Of a DNA stretch of 64,000 bases, positions 61,958 to 64,000 are shown one piece after another. This DNA is from Bacteroides oleiciplenus YIT 12058. Lineage in GTDB: Bacteria; Bacteroidota; Bacteroidia; Bacteroidales; Bacteroidaceae. The notes under the pieces are model-generated. The model saw only the letters and a list, made by a program, of their open reading frames with translations. It was not told the origin of the DNA and searched no databases. Every line of letters starts with the position of its first letter. Position 1 is the stretch's first letter. Made by a program: the position numbers and the translations under genes. The stretch spans positions 62,001 through 126,000 of the forward strand of contig NZ_JH992947.1 of assembly GCF_000315485.1 (NCBI RefSeq). The letters are read 5' to 3'.

Positions 61958-62061
61958 CTTCCCGTACCCGGTCCGTATCAACTCCGTACCAAGGCCGTAG
62001 CAAATTCGGTTCTATAGCTACGGAGATGATACGGAGTTGATACGGACCGGATACGGGGAAG
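61958..62061. terminator. Hairpin cluster D between convergent epimerase-like and GH32 genes
   Basis: A left arm (about 61958-61988) pairs with a right arm (about 62031-62061) over about 30 bases with a few mismatches. The core word is CCGTATCAACTCCGTA. An inner stem CCGTAGC / GCTACGG closes the loop. It is nearly one 104-base palindrome and probably terminates both genes. Confidence 0.7.
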
Positions 62062-62124
62062 AGGAAAAACAGAACAATCTTACGAATGTGGTTTCATCAC
62101 AAATGGTAGTATCTTAAAGTTTAG

Positions 62125-63927
62125 CTATTTCAGTTTATAAACCTGAAATGAACTTACCGTGTAGCTTCCACCTTTAGCATAGAAGCTGATACGGTTATAA
62201 GGTTCCGAAGGAAATATCAGGTTTGTCATCGCCAGACGTCCGTCGTCACCGAATATTTCGATACTGGACTTATCTACGAAGATACGTAGCTTCATCTCAT
62301 AGTTATCTTCTATCGGAGCGAACGTTACCACAGGGAAGTCCGGACTGAACGATACGATTCCGCTTTTGGCACGATCCATTGCAAACTTCTTCTCTACCAA
62401 ATTATAGTAGATATCAACTTCTTCCCCTTTTGAATTGAAAAGTTGGAAACCAATAACTTCCGCATTTCTGTTCTTGATAGTCATTTCTATTTCATACGTA
62501 CCGGTATTATCGGCAAGAAGTTTATCCATATTATAGGTACGGTCTACTTTGAAAGAACGCTTTTTCTCACCTTTTCCGCGTAACGTCAGGAGTTCCCGTG
62601 AAGGGGATGACTTCAGATAAGTCTCGCCGTCCGAAGTATAAAGACTCAAGTCGCGGGGAACAGAGTTGCCACTGCGGTATTGCGTAGTCGGCACATCGTT
62701 GGCATACTGCCAGTTGCTCATCCATGCCAAGGCTATATGACGTCCTTCGGGAGCATTGCTCCAGGTTACGGTAGCATAGTGGTCTTTTCCCCAGTCCATC
62801 CACTTTGTCATTTTCGGAGATTCGTTCACAAAGTTCTTTCCGTCGAATGTTCCTACAAAATATTGGGTAGCACTACCGCCAAAAGGTCCTCCGGGGTTGA
62901 TGTTGCAAATCAATACCCACTTTTTCAGTTCAGTGCCTTCAATGGGCAATTCAATCAGATCGGGACACTCCCAGACACCGCCATGAGCACCCTGACCCTC
63001 ACCGAAACTACTTTCATAGGTCCAGTCTTTCAGGTTGACAGAAGAGTAGAACTGCATTTCCTGACCTACGGCAAGCACCATGATCCACTTGTCGGTGGCA
63101 TCGTGCCAGAATACTTTCGGGTCGCGGAAGTCGCGTTGGGTGGAAGTCAGTATCGGATTGCGTGCATACTTCTTGAAGGTTTTCCCATTGTCAAGACTAT
63201 AAGCCATGCTCTGCACCTGGCGGTCACTTGCCGAGGTATAGAAAGCAATGATGGCTCCGGCACCGAAACCTGCGGTATTATCCTTATCCACTACGCAAGA
63301 ACCACTAAATATAGTGCCCAATGCATCAGGTGCAATAGCTACCGGCTGGTGCTCCCAAGACACAAGGTCGGTACTGGTGGCATGTCCCCAATGCATATTT
63401 CCCCACATGGAACCATACGGGTTATATTGATAAAACAGGTGATACACACCATCCTTATAGACCATTCCATTCGGATCGTTCATCCACCCATATTGGGGTG
63501 TAAAGTGATAGAGCGGACGGAAGTCTTCACGATTGGCAGTATCGAAAGTATCGGAAAGTTTCATCTCATTCCAGCAAATAGCCGTATCAGGAATGAGTTG
63601 GAAATTAAAGGAGAGTGATTTATTATCAAATCCGGAAAGATCTACCGGAACAAAATAATCTACTTTATTGATAGCCAGACGGACGTTCATGTTGCGCACC
63701 ACGTCATTGTCTGCAATCATATAGAGTTTGGCTTCCGGAGAAGCTTCTTCTACGGGAAGCAACAGGAATTTCTTTTGATTCTCAATCTGGACAATGCTCT
63801 GTCCGTCGCCTAAATGTTTAATCACGAAAGGAGGATTAATAGCCTGGCACGAGAAGACAGACCATACAGTACCTATTATAAAGGCGAAAGTCCATCGTGC
63901 TGTTAACAAATAGTTTTTTAGATTCAT
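62125..63927 (-). CDS. GH32 fructan hydrolase, exported lipoprotein
   Basis: 600 aa. It hydrolyses beta-fructosyl links of inulin, levan or sucrose. The signal region ends in SVFSC (Cys27), a lipobox-like site. An N-terminal module (about 30-130) is followed by the five-blade propeller with nucleophile Asp151 in WMNDPNG, transition-state stabiliser RDP (268-270) and acid/base Glu320 in ECPD. The C-terminal beta-sandwich contains SSIEIFGDDGR. It matches the GH32 enzymes of the B. theta fructan locus. The shared regulatory element lies 42 bases upstream. The rest of the locus, with SusC/SusD, probably continues past the window edge. Confidence 0.94.
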   Translation of the reverse strand: MNLKNYLLTARWTFAFIIGTVWSVFSCQAINPPFVIKHLGDGQSIVQIENQKKFLLLPVEEASPEAKLYMIADNDVVRNMNVRLAINKVDYFVPVDLSGFDNKSLSFNFQLIPDTAICWNEMKLSDTFDTANREDFRPLYHFTPQYGWMNDPNGMVYKDGVYHLFYQYNPYGSMWGNMHWGHATSTDLVSWEHQPVAIAPDALGTIFSGSCVVDKDNTAGFGAGAIIAFYTSASDRQVQSMAYSLDNGKTFKKYARNPILTSTQRDFRDPKVFWHDATDKWIMVLAVGQEMQFYSSVNLKDWTYESSFGEGQGAHGGVWECPDLIELPIEGTELKKWVLICNINPGGPFGGSATQYFVGTFDGKNFVNESPKMTKWMDWGKDHYATVTWSNAPEGRHIALAWMSNWQYANDVPTTQYRSGNSVPRDLSLYTSDGETYLKSSPSRELLTLRGKGEKKRSFKVDRTYNMDKLLADNTGTYEIEMTIKNRNAEVIGFQLFNSKGEEVDIYYNLVEKKFAMDRAKSGIVSFSPDFPVVTFAPIEDNYEMKLRIFVDKSSIEIFGDDGRLAMTNLIFPSEPYNRISFYAKGGSYTVSSFQVYKLK

Positions 63928-63969
63928 GATGTTTCTTGGTATTAAAAAAACAGTTAATAATTAGTTGCC

Positions 63970-63998
63970 CGGGAAAGCACTTTGCAAAGGAAGCGAAT
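63970..63998 (-). promoter_or_regulatory. Shared fructan-regulon element, copy 2
   Basis: It is identical to 60888-60916 at 27 of 29 positions, the two changes being adjacent in the middle (GC to TT). It sits 42 bases before the GH32 start, with the same TGGTATTAA word at 63937-63945. Confidence 0.65.
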
Positions 63999-64000
63999 AT

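Overview
The window reads as chromosomal DNA of a gut Bacteroides species. Genes carry Bacteroidetes-type promoters (-7 box TAnnTTTG, sometimes with a -33 TTTG) and few strong ribosome binding sites. Many products are exported lipoproteins, hybrid two-component systems, SusR-like regulators and glycoside hydrolases. The GH84 protein is nearly collinear with the B. theta O-GlcNAcase as I remember it. I see no rRNA, tRNA, CRISPR array, intact insertion sequence or prophage. About 43 protein genes are supported, most of them core or sugar-use genes.

Left end (1-7.8 kb): a leftward operon of uncharacterised genes ends in a DUF4407 membrane protein. It is divergent from a very tight rightward operon encoding a secreted caspase-like peptidase, an ECF sigma factor, a single-span membrane TPR protein that could be the anti-sigma, and an exported TPR-CHAT peptidase. 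Two near-identical bipartite promoter-like elements precede genes of the leftward operon. This could be an undescribed protease-to-sigma signalling system and is the most interesting part of the window.

7.8-10.6 kb: an intact rhuM sits beside a deletion scar that looks like the first codons of hsdM joined to the tail of another type I restriction subunit. Two diverged direct repeats flank the pair. A membrane-anchored HTH regulator follows.

10.8-50.2 kb, mostly housekeeping: GH84 O-GlcNAcase, prfC, rfbD, DUF4924, a LysE exporter, a LruC-domain lipoprotein, purL, a large hybrid two-component system with paired half-size chromate transporters, two GHL10 hydrolases, a TPR histidine kinase, uvrA, an outer-membrane barrel, cstA, an ATP-grasp-like protein, an AAA ATPase, nifJ, a PfkB kinase, a fructose-sensor-type hybrid two-component system (BT1754-like) and a patatin-like protein.

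50.5-64 kb, carbohydrate use: a GH36 alpha-galactosidase with a TonB-dependent receptor and a divergent SusR-like regulator; a MACPF lipoprotein resembling Bacteroidales secreted antimicrobial proteins; then fructokinase, sugar importer, aldose-1-epimerase-like protein and a GH32 fructanase. The importer and the GH32 gene share a 29-bp upstream element (27/29 identical), which suggests one fructan regulon that probably continues past the right edge.

A recurring oddity is that several gene ends carry long hairpins built from one short word repeated in alternating orientation, with a different word at each locus (9.47, 35.2, 50.4 and 62.0 kb).
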